DNA of 36,569 bases, taken from assembly GCA_021800255.1 (NCBI GenBank), contig JAJYZC010000036.1:1-36569 (forward strand), given 5' to 3'. Both the position numbers and the translations under genes were made by a program. Positions 19,134-27,741 of the stretch are shown here, piece by piece. Each line of letters starts with the position of its first letter. Position 1 is the stretch's first letter. The notes under the pieces are model-generated. The model made no database searches. It worked only from the letters and a program-made list of their open reading frames with translations, and had not been told where the DNA came from. This DNA is from Acidobacteriota bacterium. GTDB lineage: Bacteria > Acidobacteriota > Terriglobia > Terriglobales > Acidobacteriaceae.

Positions 19134-19251
19134 CTACGGCATCTTCTGAAATACTGGAAACGATTGAGAGCCGCGAATGTGGATTTTTGTTGAGGAAAAA
19201 TCCACTCCACAGGAGTGGTTCCGGTCTACACCTATTCCGAAAATGCTATAA
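19134..19251. repeat. MITE-like palindromic repeat, copy B
   Basis: This is the second copy of the unit at 1532-1648, beginning 14 bases after the gyrB stop codon. Inverted ends are 19134-19149 and 19236-19251; the centre is a 10-bp perfect stem (GTGGATTTTT and its complement). Here it could act as a gyrB terminator, whereas copy A lies upstream of a gene. Confidence 0.75.
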
Positions 19252-19521
19252 GGCCCGTCGTCGAATCAACCGGACAAGTTTGGAAACGCAGTAGACCGCA
19301 GCGGGGAAGTTGTGGCCGGTTTTGCCGCCGCAGGCAGCAATCGCGCGGAGATGCTTGAGCTGGGCAAAGAAATTTGCCATCTGAACGCCTCGTCGAGCCC
19401 ACCGGCGGAGGAGATTGCCCATACTGCAAACCTGCGGGATCCAAGCCGAAGCGGGCCTCGACCACAGTCTTTGAAGGGCGTGCGCCGAGACTTGCGCATA
19501 ATGCCGGCGAGGCGCAGCCGC
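19252..19521. other. Intergenic stretch, nothing recognised
   Basis: Together with the repeat at 19134-19251 this fills the gap between the convergent gyrB and xylanase genes. Short open frames occur on both strands but show no domain, and I call none of them. Confidence 0.5.
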
Positions 19522-20664
19522 TCAATGCCGGGAGGCCTCAGAAGCAACGCGCATGACCGCATCGAAAGACAGATTCGGACTGCCGTTGCGGCCGAAGAGC
19601 AGCGGGTAGTCAGTGCGCCCCTTTACCGGCCAGTTATTGAGCCAGGAATCCCCATTGGTGACGCCCCAGAAGGTCACGCGCATGATTTGGCCGCGATGCT
19701 TGAGGAAGACGCGAAACAGGCCGGCGTAGCGCGCGGCCAGCTCCTTTTGCACGGATTCCGGCAGTCCGTTTACATAAGGATTCAGCTTCGGGTTCTGGCG
19801 AATGTGGAGATTCACATCGGCGGTGGGTTGACCCCCAGGGGTGGGCAGCACGTTAATATCCAGCTCCGAGATGGCAACTTTGACTCCCAAAGCCGCGAAG
19901 GCAGAGATGGTGGCGTCTTCCTGCTCTACGGTGGGCCAGGTGAGGCTGTCGTGATCCTGCAAGCCGACGTAGGCTATCGGGATTCCATCCGCCTTCAGCC
20001 TCTTGACCAGCGCGATGGCTGCCTTGCGCTTGGCCGGCTTCTCCAAGTTGTAGTCGTTATAGCCGAGCAAGGCGTGGGGATCGGCCTCATGCGCGTATTC
20101 GAAGGCTTTCTCGATATAGTCAGGGCCGATGATCTTGTACCATAGCGACTGGCGCATGGTTCCGTCTTCGTTGAGGGCTTCGTTGACTACATCCCAGCAG
20201 TTGATCTTTCCCTTGTAGCGGCCGACCACGGTTTGAATATGGCGGCGCATTCGGGCAAGCAGGGCATCGCGGCTGAGGAGATGACCTTTGCTGTCGCGGA
20301 AGACCCACCCTGGAACCTCTTCATGCCACACCAGATTGTGGCCCAGGATGTTCATGTGGTGCTTCAGGCCAAAGGCAACGTACTGGTCGGCCAAGGTGAA
20401 ATCGTACTTGCCCGGCTGAGGATGGACGAACGCCCACTTCAGCGCGTCCGCCGGCGAGATGGCGTTGAATTGGGTCTCGATGATGGCGTCGCCGCGCGCA
20501 TCTTCGCCTGTAATCAGCGCCGCATTCATGGCCGCGCCGATGAGGAAGTCGCCCTTGTATGCCTCTTTCAGAGAGGTGGGAGCATGGGCTGACGCCGTTA
20601 AGCTCACCGCCAAAAAGCCCGCCCATGCTGCCGATCGCATCTTCCTCTTCCTCTTTCTCTTCAT
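19522..20664 (-). CDS. Secreted GH10 endo-1,4-beta-xylanase
   Basis: The 380-residue product has a basic N-terminus and signal peptide (MKRKRKRKMRSAAWAGFLAV, cleavage after about ASA), then a single GH10 barrel. Diagnostic motifs: NAISPADALKWAFVHPQPGK, GHNLVWHEEVPGW, INCWDVVNEALNEDG with the acid/base glutamate, GYNDYNLE, and KVAISELDIN with the nucleophile glutamate. It would cut the xylan backbone outside the cytoplasm. ATG 20664 has GGGAG some 10 bases upstream; ATG 20640 is an alternative that trims the basic run. No carbohydrate-binding module is present. It is downstream of the symporter and GH3 genes on the same strand, consistent with one operon. Confidence 0.95.
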   Translation of the reverse strand: MKRKRKRKMRSAAWAGFLAVSLTASAHAPTSLKEAYKGDFLIGAAMNAALITGEDARGDAIIETQFNAISPADALKWAFVHPQPGKYDFTLADQYVAFGLKHHMNILGHNLVWHEEVPGWVFRDSKGHLLSRDALLARMRRHIQTVVGRYKGKINCWDVVNEALNEDGTMRQSLWYKIIGPDYIEKAFEYAHEADPHALLGYNDYNLEKPAKRKAAIALVKRLKADGIPIAYVGLQDHDSLTWPTVEQEDATISAFAALGVKVAISELDINVLPTPGGQPTADVNLHIRQNPKLNPYVNGLPESVQKELAARYAGLFRVFLKHRGQIMRVTFWGVTNGDSWLNNWPVKGRTDYPLLFGRNGSPNLSFDAVMRVASEASRH

Positions 20665-20725
20665 CGTGTGATGTCTCCCTTCAGGAGGGTTATGTGCCCA
20701 ATCCTTGGCCGGTTTTAGCGGCCAT

Positions 20726-22078
20726 CTATGCAGTGAACATCTTGCGCCGCGCGGCCAGTTCGTCGGCGATCTTCTGGTTCAATTCCCGCGAAATGGGGTA
20801 GAAGAACAGACAAACAGCGGTGGCAAAGAAGGCCAGGCCGGCGTAGACGCTCGCGGTTAACCGGATGCCGCTCTGAGCGTGCGCTGTCTGCGTGGCGGCC
20901 TCGGAGACGAAGCCGTAGAGCGAGAGCAGCCATCCCGCCAAAGCGCCGCCGATGGCCAGACCCGCCCACAGCGCGAACACCACCGCGGCCGTGACCGTGC
21001 CGCTGGCGCGGCGGCCCGTCTTCCATTCGCCGTAGTCGGCCACGTCGCCCATCATCGCCCATAGCAGCGGGCCCGATACTCCGAAGCTGAATTGGCGCAG
21101 CACTTCCGTACCGATGATGACCGCCGTGGCGTGCGGCGGAATGATGACCAGCGCAGTATTGAACGCTCCCGCCAGAATCATGCTGACGATGAAGAGCCGG
21201 CGCTTGCCCATGCGCTTGGTCAGGGCCGTGGAGCAGGCGACGCCTGCCAGCAGTGAGGCCAGCCCGAATCCGTTGAACCATGCGTAGATCCCCACGCGGC
21301 CGGCGACATAGCGGAAATAAGGCAGCATGACGTTGCCGCGCACCAGAAGGGCGATGAAATAGAACAGCGTGGCCAGAAAGAGCACCACCCAGGGGCGGTT
21401 CCGGATGAGGTCGGAAAGATCCTGGCCCAGCGAGGTCTTCTGCTGCGGGTCAGGCTGGATGCGCTCCTTGCTGGAGAAAAAGGCGATCACGAAAAAGAAA
21501 ACGCTCAGCACGGAGAGCAGGCCCATGGTGAGCTGATAACCGCGCGCGCTGTTGCCGTGGCCGAAAAACCCGATCATGGGAATGGCTAGGCTGGCGACGA
21601 TGAAGCCGGCGGTGTTGGCCGCAATCTGGCGGTAAGACGAGATGCTGGTCCGCTCATTGGGATCCAGGGTCATGACTGCGTTGAGCGAGGCATAGGGCAC
21701 GTTGTTGGCAACGTAGATAATCCTGAGCAGGGCGTAGGTGATCCATGCGTAGATGATCTTGCCCACTGGACTGAGGTTGGGCGTGGTGAAGGTGAGGATG
21801 CCGAAAATACCGAAGGGTACGGCCGTCCACAGCAGCCAGGGCCGGAACTTGCCCCAGCGGGTAATGGTGCGGTCGGCGATAGCGCCCACGACCGGATTGA
21901 GGCAAGCTACGCTCAGCCCGACAACCAGGAAGAGCGTTCCCGCCTGCGCCGCCGTCAGGCCAAAGGTGTGGGTGTAGAAATCCAGTTGCAGGGCGAGCAT
22001 GGCCTGGAAGACGAAGTTGGCCGCCAAGTCACCCAGGCTGTAGCCGAATTTCTCTCCGAAGGAAAGCCTCTGCTCCAT
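20726..22078 (-). CDS. GPH-family sugar:cation symporter, probably for xylosides
   Basis: This 450-residue protein has about 12 hydrophobic segments and the glycoside-pentoside-hexuronide symporter signatures: FGEKFGYSLGDLAANFVFQA at the N-terminus, NPVVGAIADRTITRWGKFRPW after the second span (NPVVGAIADRT, then RWGKFRPWLLW), YALLRIIYVANNVPYASLNA, and MGDVADYGEWKTGRRASGTV in the second half. It would import xylo-oligosaccharides or xylosides with a cation across the inner membrane; the substrate is inferred from the GH10 and GH3 neighbours. It lies 36 bases after the GH3 gene and 61 before the xylanase gene, all on the minus strand. Confidence 0.93.
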   Translation of the reverse strand: MEQRLSFGEKFGYSLGDLAANFVFQAMLALQLDFYTHTFGLTAAQAGTLFLVVGLSVACLNPVVGAIADRTITRWGKFRPWLLWTAVPFGIFGILTFTTPNLSPVGKIIYAWITYALLRIIYVANNVPYASLNAVMTLDPNERTSISSYRQIAANTAGFIVASLAIPMIGFFGHGNSARGYQLTMGLLSVLSVFFFVIAFFSSKERIQPDPQQKTSLGQDLSDLIRNRPWVVLFLATLFYFIALLVRGNVMLPYFRYVAGRVGIYAWFNGFGLASLLAGVACSTALTKRMGKRRLFIVSMILAGAFNTALVIIPPHATAVIIGTEVLRQFSFGVSGPLLWAMMGDVADYGEWKTGRRASGTVTAAVVFALWAGLAIGGALAGWLLSLYGFVSEAATQTAHAQSGIRLTASVYAGLAFFATAVCLFFYPISRELNQKIADELAARRKMFTA

Positions 22079-22114
22079 ACGCTCCTCGTCTTTGTCCGGG
22101 CTTGCCGGCTGCGC

Positions 22115-24439
22115 CTACGGCTTTACCTGCAAGATCAATTTTTTGAGGTCCGCATCCCGGGAAGAGTTGCCGGCCATCAGTTCAAAGTCGCCGGGCTCGA
22201 CGGTGTAGTTCATATCGATGTCGTAGAAGGAGAGCAGATCGGGAGTAATCTCGAAGGCGACGGTAGTGCTTTCGCCGGGCTTCAGGTACACCTTGCGGAA
22301 GCCCTTCAGCTCTTTTACCGGACGGGTTACGGAGCTCACCAGGTCGCGAATATAGAGTTGGACGACCTCGGTTCCCTCGCGCCTTCCGGTATTGGCCACA
22401 TCCACCAGAAGCCGGGTTGAGCCGCCGCGCCGGATGCTCTTTTTCGTGAGCCGCAGATTGCTGATGGAAAAGCTCGTATAACTGAGTCCGTAGCCGAAGG
22501 CGTAGAGCGGAGAAACGTCGTCGAAGAGATAGCCGCGCCGTGCCGAGGGCTTGTAGTTATAAAAGGCGGGCAGATGGCCGGCCGAGCGCGGCACGGTGAT
22601 GGGCAGCTTGCCGCCGGGATTGAAATCGCCGAACAGCACATCGGCCACGGCGCGTCCCGTCTCCTGGCCCAGGTACCAGCACTCGTAAATCACGGGCACA
22701 TTTTGGCTCAGGTAATTAATCGAGAGCGGCCGCCCGTTGAAAAGAAAAACGATCACCGGCTTGCCCAGGGCCACCATCGCCTGCGCCAGCTCATCCTGGC
22801 GGCCGATCAAATCCAGGCTGGTACGGTCGCCCATGTGGTTGAGAGCCCAGGCTTCGCGCGAGGTCTGCTCGTTGCCGCCCAGCGCCAGCACGATGACGTC
22901 AGCCTGCTTCGCCACCGCGACGGCCTCGGCGATCTGTTTGCGGTCCTGTTCAGGGTCGCTCGCAACCACCTCGTCCTGATTCCAGTTGCCGCCCACGGTG
23001 ATCTTGCACCCTTCGCTGTACAGGACCGTAATCTTCTTGCCCGCTTTTTCCCGAATGCCGTCGAGCACCGTGATGTTGTGCTTGGGCACGCCGCTGTAGC
23101 CGCCCAGCAGGCTGCGGTGCGCGTTGGGGCCGATGACGGCGATGGTTTTGATCTTCTCCGCATCGAGCGGCGCCACGCCATTCTCGTTCTTCAGCAGCGT
23201 GATGGCTTGGTGCGCGGCGGTCAAAGCCAGTTTGCGGTGCTCGTCGCAGCCCACTACGCGCGCCGCCTCGTCCGGATCGACATACGGATCGTCGAACAGC
23301 CCCATCTCAAACTTCCAGAAAAGCATGGGAGCGACCAACTCATCGAGTTGCGCTTCCTTCAGCACGCCTTTGCGCACCAGTTCGGCGAGGTGCAGATAGC
23401 AATCTGGATCGGGAAGCTCGATGTTTACGCCCGCTTTCACGGCCAGCGCGCAGGCCTCCCTCGCATCCTTGGCCACGAAATGGCCGTGCGTGTCGGCGCG
23501 GTGGCTGAGCTCCCGGATGGCGCGGTAGTCCGAGACGATGAAGCCCTTGAAGCCCCACTCCTTGCGCAGCACGTCGCGGAGCAGCCAGCGGCTGGCATGA
23601 GAAGGTACGCCGTCGATCTCGTTATAGGAGGCCATGACGCTGATCGCGCCGGCCTCGCGCAGCGCCTCTTTGAAGGGGTAAAGAAACGTCTCCCGCAGCA
23701 CACGCAGGGAGACGTTGGCAGGCGCGCAGTTCATACCCGATTCCGGCTGCCCGTGGGCAGCAAAATGCTTGAGGGTAGCCATCACGCGGCGCTTGTCGCG
23801 GAAGGTTCTATCGCCCTGAAATCCGCGCACCGCCGCGATGCCCAGCCGCGACACGAGGAACGGATCCTCGCCATAGGTCTCTTCCACGCGGCCCCAGCGC
23901 GGTTCGCGCGCTACGTCCACTACCGGCGTCAGAGCCTGGTGGGTTCCGCGCAGGCGAGCCTCGGCCGCGGTTGCGGTGAAGATCGACTCTACCAGCTCGG
24001 GATTGAAGGTCGCGCCCAGCGCAATCGGCTGCGGAAAACTCGTCCCCTCCACCGCGGCGTGGCCGTGCAGGCACTCTTCGTGAAAGACCACCGGAATCCC
24101 CAAGCGGCTGTGCTCCAGGAAAAATCGCTGGATGTCATTGGTCAGCGCCGCCATCTGGCGCGCGTTCTTTCCGTTGCCGGCATCGCTGGGGCGGCCCACC
24201 TGTCCTAGTCCGCGGCCGCTGCGGAACGCCCGCCTGGCTTTGCGCTCGTCGAAGTTGCCCTCGGCATCGACCAGCGTTTCAGGCTTTTGCTGCCAGATGC
24301 ACAGCATCTGCGCAACTTTTTCCTCAAGCGTCATACGCGCGAGCAGATCCTTGACCCGGCGGGCCGAGGGAAGTTTCGAGTTCTTGTACGCGGGCAGCGT
24401 TCCGCGCCTTTGCTTTGGCATTGCAGTCTGCTTCTTCAT
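22115..24439 (-). CDS. GH3 glycosidase, probable cytoplasmic beta-xylosidase/beta-glucosidase
   Basis: The 774-residue product has the full GH3 layout: N-terminal barrel (LLARMTLEEKVAQM; GIPVVFHEECLHGHAAVEGT; RWGRVEETYGEDPFLVSRLG; KHFAAHGQPESGMN), the nucleophile aspartate in GFIVSDYRAI (about residue 310), the second domain (ITLLKNENGVAPLD, VIGPNA) and a C-terminal fibronectin-like domain from about 660 (VDVANTGRREGTEVVQLYI). No signal peptide is visible, so it should act in the cytoplasm on imported oligosaccharides. ATG 24439 is supported by AAAGGAAG about 7 bases upstream. It is first in the minus-strand run with the symporter and xylanase. Confidence 0.95.
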   Translation of the reverse strand: MKKQTAMPKQRRGTLPAYKNSKLPSARRVKDLLARMTLEEKVAQMLCIWQQKPETLVDAEGNFDERKARRAFRSGRGLGQVGRPSDAGNGKNARQMAALTNDIQRFFLEHSRLGIPVVFHEECLHGHAAVEGTSFPQPIALGATFNPELVESIFTATAAEARLRGTHQALTPVVDVAREPRWGRVEETYGEDPFLVSRLGIAAVRGFQGDRTFRDKRRVMATLKHFAAHGQPESGMNCAPANVSLRVLRETFLYPFKEALREAGAISVMASYNEIDGVPSHASRWLLRDVLRKEWGFKGFIVSDYRAIRELSHRADTHGHFVAKDAREACALAVKAGVNIELPDPDCYLHLAELVRKGVLKEAQLDELVAPMLFWKFEMGLFDDPYVDPDEAARVVGCDEHRKLALTAAHQAITLLKNENGVAPLDAEKIKTIAVIGPNAHRSLLGGYSGVPKHNITVLDGIREKAGKKITVLYSEGCKITVGGNWNQDEVVASDPEQDRKQIAEAVAVAKQADVIVLALGGNEQTSREAWALNHMGDRTSLDLIGRQDELAQAMVALGKPVIVFLFNGRPLSINYLSQNVPVIYECWYLGQETGRAVADVLFGDFNPGGKLPITVPRSAGHLPAFYNYKPSARRGYLFDDVSPLYAFGYGLSYTSFSISNLRLTKKSIRRGGSTRLLVDVANTGRREGTEVVQLYIRDLVSSVTRPVKELKGFRKVYLKPGESTTVAFEITPDLLSFYDIDMNYTVEPGDFELMAGNSSRDADLKKLILQVKP

Positions 24440-24790
24440 AAGTTTTCTTCCTTTAAGGATGCGTGGTTGGGAGCGGGTTCGTCAGACGGGCGAAGTGGCT
24501 GCCCTCTCGCGGCGAAGAGCTGGGCCGGCCGTGCGCGCAACAATAGAAACGCGCCTTCTTTCGAAAAGGTAGACGCGCACAAGACCGGCGGAGAGATTGA
24601 TTTCATATAAAATCCACGACCGTCAGCAGCACATGGACACACTCGTTCCGCTGTAACCGGGAAACCGGTCTGCGAAGATGCACAGGCTGGCTGCTGCACA
24701 GTGTAGCCTGAGAATCCTCCGAAGACAAGAAGAGAATCGATTTTCCTTTCCCATCGCACGGCCGCGCGTTCCCGCCCTCAACCCGGCCGG
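24440..24790. promoter_or_regulatory. Upstream region of the xylan operon
   Basis: This 351-base gap between the GH3 start and the end of the SGNH gene should contain the operon promoter. The only symmetric element I can point to is ACCGG-GAAA-CCGGT at 24656-24669, with TGTA directly before it. It resembles half of a LacI-type operator, but the symmetry is imperfect and no regulator gene is adjacent. Confidence 0.3.
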
Positions 24791-26050
24791 TCACCGCTCG
24801 AACAGCGTCAATGGAATCGAATCTCCCAAGGCGCGATAGCCGGCCGGATTGGGGTGCAGATGATCGCCGCTGTCGTAGGCGGGCAGCAGGCGGTCAGGCT
24901 GGCTGGGATCTTCGATCACTTTGGCAAAATCGAGCACCGCGTCGAAGTGTCCCGGCGCGCGAATCCACGCGTTGATCTCCTTCCAGTCAGCCTCCACGGG
25001 CAAACCCGGACGGCGGTCGTAAAATGAGCCCTCGAACGGCGTGATCGTGGCCCCAATCACCTCGATCCCGTGCGCGTGCGCCCGCGTAATCATCTGCTGG
25101 TAGGCGGAGATCAGACTCTTCACCAGGTCTTCATTCGCCTGCGGTGAGGCTGCGCCCTGGAATCCAAAGGTGCCCAAATCATTGACCCCCTCGAACACAA
25201 TCACCCAGCGCACTCCAGCCGGCGCCAGCACGTCGCGGTTGAAGCGCGCCAGCGCATTGGGTCCCAGCCCGTCCAGCAGCACGCGGTTGCCGCCAATCCC
25301 TGCGTTCAGCACTCCGGTCTTGCGCGTCGCCGGCGAGGCCTGCAGCCGCTCCGCCAGCACATCGGTCCAGCGGTTGTTGCCGTTGGTCGTCGTGGCATGG
25401 CCGTCGGTGATCGAGTCGCCCAGCGCCACCACCGCGGCCGCGCCCGCCGGCGCCAGCACGTCCACGCCTGAGACTTGATACCAGTGTTCCACCTCGTTTG
25501 CGCCCGGCATCGACGCGGCTGAAACCAAATCCCCGTGCTCGTAAAATGTCGTCGTGCGTGAGCCGGGATGGCCGGTCTCCTGCGCTGGAGGCGCCTCGAT
25601 ATAAAACGAGATGGCCAGATTGGTCAGCGGCGCAACCGGATACTTGATGGGGTCCGAGATGTACTCCGCACCCGCCGGCACCGTCACCGATTCCGACCCT
25701 GAGAAGGTCAGCGCCCGGTCCGTTCCCGGCTCAATCGCTGACGATCCCGGCGCCACTGCACGCGCGATGTGTACGGACTCAAACCGCAGCGGCTGGGTCC
25801 CGAAGTCATTCGAGATGTGTACCCGCAGCTCCGCGCCGCCCACGGAGAGGCGCACCACCTGGCGCATGGTCGCATCGCGCAAGTCGTCCGGTGTGATTGA
25901 ATTCCGCGGCTCGGGAATCTGCTGCGACGATGCCCAGCTTCCCACCCAAACCTCTCTGTTTTTCGCTGTTTGCGCGCCGGCCCCCGCGCCCAGCGCCAGC
26001 GCAGCCAGTAAAACCGCGCCCAGGAGAAAGATTTTCTTTGCGATTCTCAT
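24791..26050 (-). CDS. Secreted SGNH/GDSL esterase
   Basis: The 419-residue product has a signal peptide (IFLLGAVLLAALALGAGAGA, then Q) and an SGNH hydrolase fold: block I ALGDSITDGHA with the serine nucleophile (about residue 212), block II NAGIGGNRVLLDG, block III VIVFEGVNDLG, and block V DHLHPNPAGYRALGD with the catalytic Asp-His. An N-terminal beta-rich segment of about 170 residues (VWVGSWASSQQIP, LRVHISNDFGTQPL) precedes it, as in many large bacterial members. ATG 26050 is chosen; TTG 26056 is an alternative. Next to xylanase and glucuronoyl esterase genes it may remove acetyl or other esters from xylan, but the substrate is inferred. It is divergent from the CE15 gene. Confidence 0.9.
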   Translation of the reverse strand: MRIAKKIFLLGAVLLAALALGAGAGAQTAKNREVWVGSWASSQQIPEPRNSITPDDLRDATMRQVVRLSVGGAELRVHISNDFGTQPLRFESVHIARAVAPGSSAIEPGTDRALTFSGSESVTVPAGAEYISDPIKYPVAPLTNLAISFYIEAPPAQETGHPGSRTTTFYEHGDLVSAASMPGANEVEHWYQVSGVDVLAPAGAAAVVALGDSITDGHATTTNGNNRWTDVLAERLQASPATRKTGVLNAGIGGNRVLLDGLGPNALARFNRDVLAPAGVRWVIVFEGVNDLGTFGFQGAASPQANEDLVKSLISAYQQMITRAHAHGIEVIGATITPFEGSFYDRRPGLPVEADWKEINAWIRAPGHFDAVLDFAKVIEDPSQPDRLLPAYDSGDHLHPNPAGYRALGDSIPLTLFER

Positions 26051-26112
26051 GTCCAATGTTCTACGATAGGCTCCTAAATAAATCGCTTTGTGAGCGAGAA
26101 CAGGTTATCACG

Positions 26113-27687
26113 ATGCCCATCTCCACGCGCCAGTTTTTGCGCCAGTTTTTCACGCCCGGCGCCTTTTTGCTTTTTCTCGCCCTCGCCTTCACCAGGCAAT
26201 CGCGCGCCCAGAACTCCGCCGCCAACGGCGCGCCGCCCCCGCCCGTCACCTTCACCGACGAGCAGGCGCACCAGCAACTGATGCATGAACTCGGCATTCA
26301 AGCCCTGCGTCCCGCGCCCAACGGCGACTCCCATGGTCCCAATCACGCCAACTACGACGAATCCAAGGCCAATCCCTACCCCAACCTGCCCAATGCGCTC
26401 CTCCTCAACAACGGCCAAAAGGTCACCTCCGCCGGCATGTGGTGGAACCAGCGCCGCCCCCAGATCGTTCATGACTTCGAGCAGTACGTCTATGGCTTCG
26501 TCCCCAAGAACGTTCCCAAAGTCACCTGGTCAGTCGTGGCCCAGGAAACCGAGCACATCGGCTTCCATCTTGCCAACGTCACCGTCCTCAACGGACACGT
26601 GGACAACTCTTCGTATCCGCTCATCAACGTCAACCTGCGCATGACGCTGGCGCTTCCGGCCGGCGCCAAAGGCCCCGTCCCCGTCCTCATCCTGTTCGGC
26701 CCCAGCGGCTTTCCCAATCCCCGCCAGCCCACTGCGTCCGAGCTGGCCCGCATCAACGCCGCCATGGACGCCCTGCTCATCCGGCAGGACCCCTCGCTCA
26801 AAGCGGTCATCGCGCAGTATCCCGGCTGGAACCCGGTCCCTCCCGTGCCTTTCGAGTTTCCGCACCTGAACGCCGACGGCGGCCTGCCCAGCACCTGGCA
26901 GCTCATCGGCGCCAACTGGGGCTTCGCCATGCTCGATCCGCAAAGCGCGCAGGCTGACAGCGCCGCCGGCCTTACGCGCGGCATCATCGGTCTGGTCAAC
27001 AAGGGCCAGCCGCGCAAACCCGATCAGTGGGGCGCCTTGCGCGCCTGGGCCTGGGCCGCCAGCCAGGGCCTCAATTACCTCGAAACCAATCCCGCCGTGG
27101 ACGCCAAGCACGTCGGCATTGAAGGCGTCTCCCGCTACGGCAAGGCGGCTCTCGTCACCATGGCCTTCGATCCCCGTTTCGCCATGGTCCTGGTCGGCTC
27201 TTCGGGCAAGGGCGGCGCCACTCCCCTGCGCCGCAACTTCGGCGAGTCGGTCGCCAATCTCGCCGGCGGTGAGTTCTACTGGATGGCCGGCAACTTCATC
27301 AAGTACGACGCCTCCAAGGCTGCGTTCGGCAGCATGAACCCCGGTGACATTCCCGTCGACTCCAACGAGCTCATCGCCCTTTGCGCTCCTCGGCTGACCT
27401 TCATCAGCTACGGCATTCCCGCCAAAGGCGACGCCCAGTGGCTCGACCAACGCGGAAGCTGGATGGCGACGGTCGCCGCCAGTCCTGTGTGGACCCTCCT
27501 GGGCGCGCCCGGCCTGAGCACCTCAGACTTCCACTACCGCACCGCTCCCATGCCGCCCGTCAACGACGGCCTGCTCGGCGGCAAGCTGGCCTGGCGCCAG
27601 GACGACGGCGGCCACACCGACGCTCCCAACATGGTGTACTTCATCCAGTGGGTGGATAAGTTTATCGGCTACCCGTACACGAATTAG
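26113..27687 (+). CDS. CE15 glucuronoyl esterase-like secreted protein
   Basis: The 524-residue product has a signal peptide (RQFFTPGAFLLFLALAFTRQ, cleavage near SRAQ). The alpha/beta-hydrolase core shows MWWNQRRPQIVHDFEQYVYG, VPVLILFGPSGFPNP, the nucleophile elbow GVSRYGKAAL with serine at about residue 340, and GGHTDAPNMVYFIQWVDKFI with the catalytic histidine near 501. This set is typical of carbohydrate esterase family 15, which cleaves ester links between lignin alcohols and 4-O-methylglucuronate on xylan. ATG 26113 gives the signal peptide; the frame is open further upstream but overlaps the divergent SGNH start. It fits functionally with the xylanase cluster although it is transcribed from the other strand. 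Confidence 0.88.
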   Translation: MPISTRQFLRQFFTPGAFLLFLALAFTRQSRAQNSAANGAPPPPVTFTDEQAHQQLMHELGIQALRPAPNGDSHGPNHANYDESKANPYPNLPNALLLNNGQKVTSAGMWWNQRRPQIVHDFEQYVYGFVPKNVPKVTWSVVAQETEHIGFHLANVTVLNGHVDNSSYPLINVNLRMTLALPAGAKGPVPVLILFGPSGFPNPRQPTASELARINAAMDALLIRQDPSLKAVIAQYPGWNPVPPVPFEFPHLNADGGLPSTWQLIGANWGFAMLDPQSAQADSAAGLTRGIIGLVNKGQPRKPDQWGALRAWAWAASQGLNYLETNPAVDAKHVGIEGVSRYGKAALVTMAFDPRFAMVLVGSSGKGGATPLRRNFGESVANLAGGEFYWMAGNFIKYDASKAAFGSMNPGDIPVDSNELIALCAPRLTFISYGIPAKGDAQWLDQRGSWMATVAASPVWTLLGAPGLSTSDFHYRTAPMPPVNDGLLGGKLAWRQDDGGHTDAPNMVYFIQWVDKFIGYPYTN

Positions 27688-27741
27688 CGCCGGGACCGCA
27701 TCCGCCCGCCGCTTGCAACTCCGGTATATCCTGTTCCAGAC

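Noticed and set aside
22574-24208. 544-residue open frame antisense to the GH3 gene
   Set aside because: It is a shadow of a well-supported GH3 gene, without a ribosome binding site or motif.
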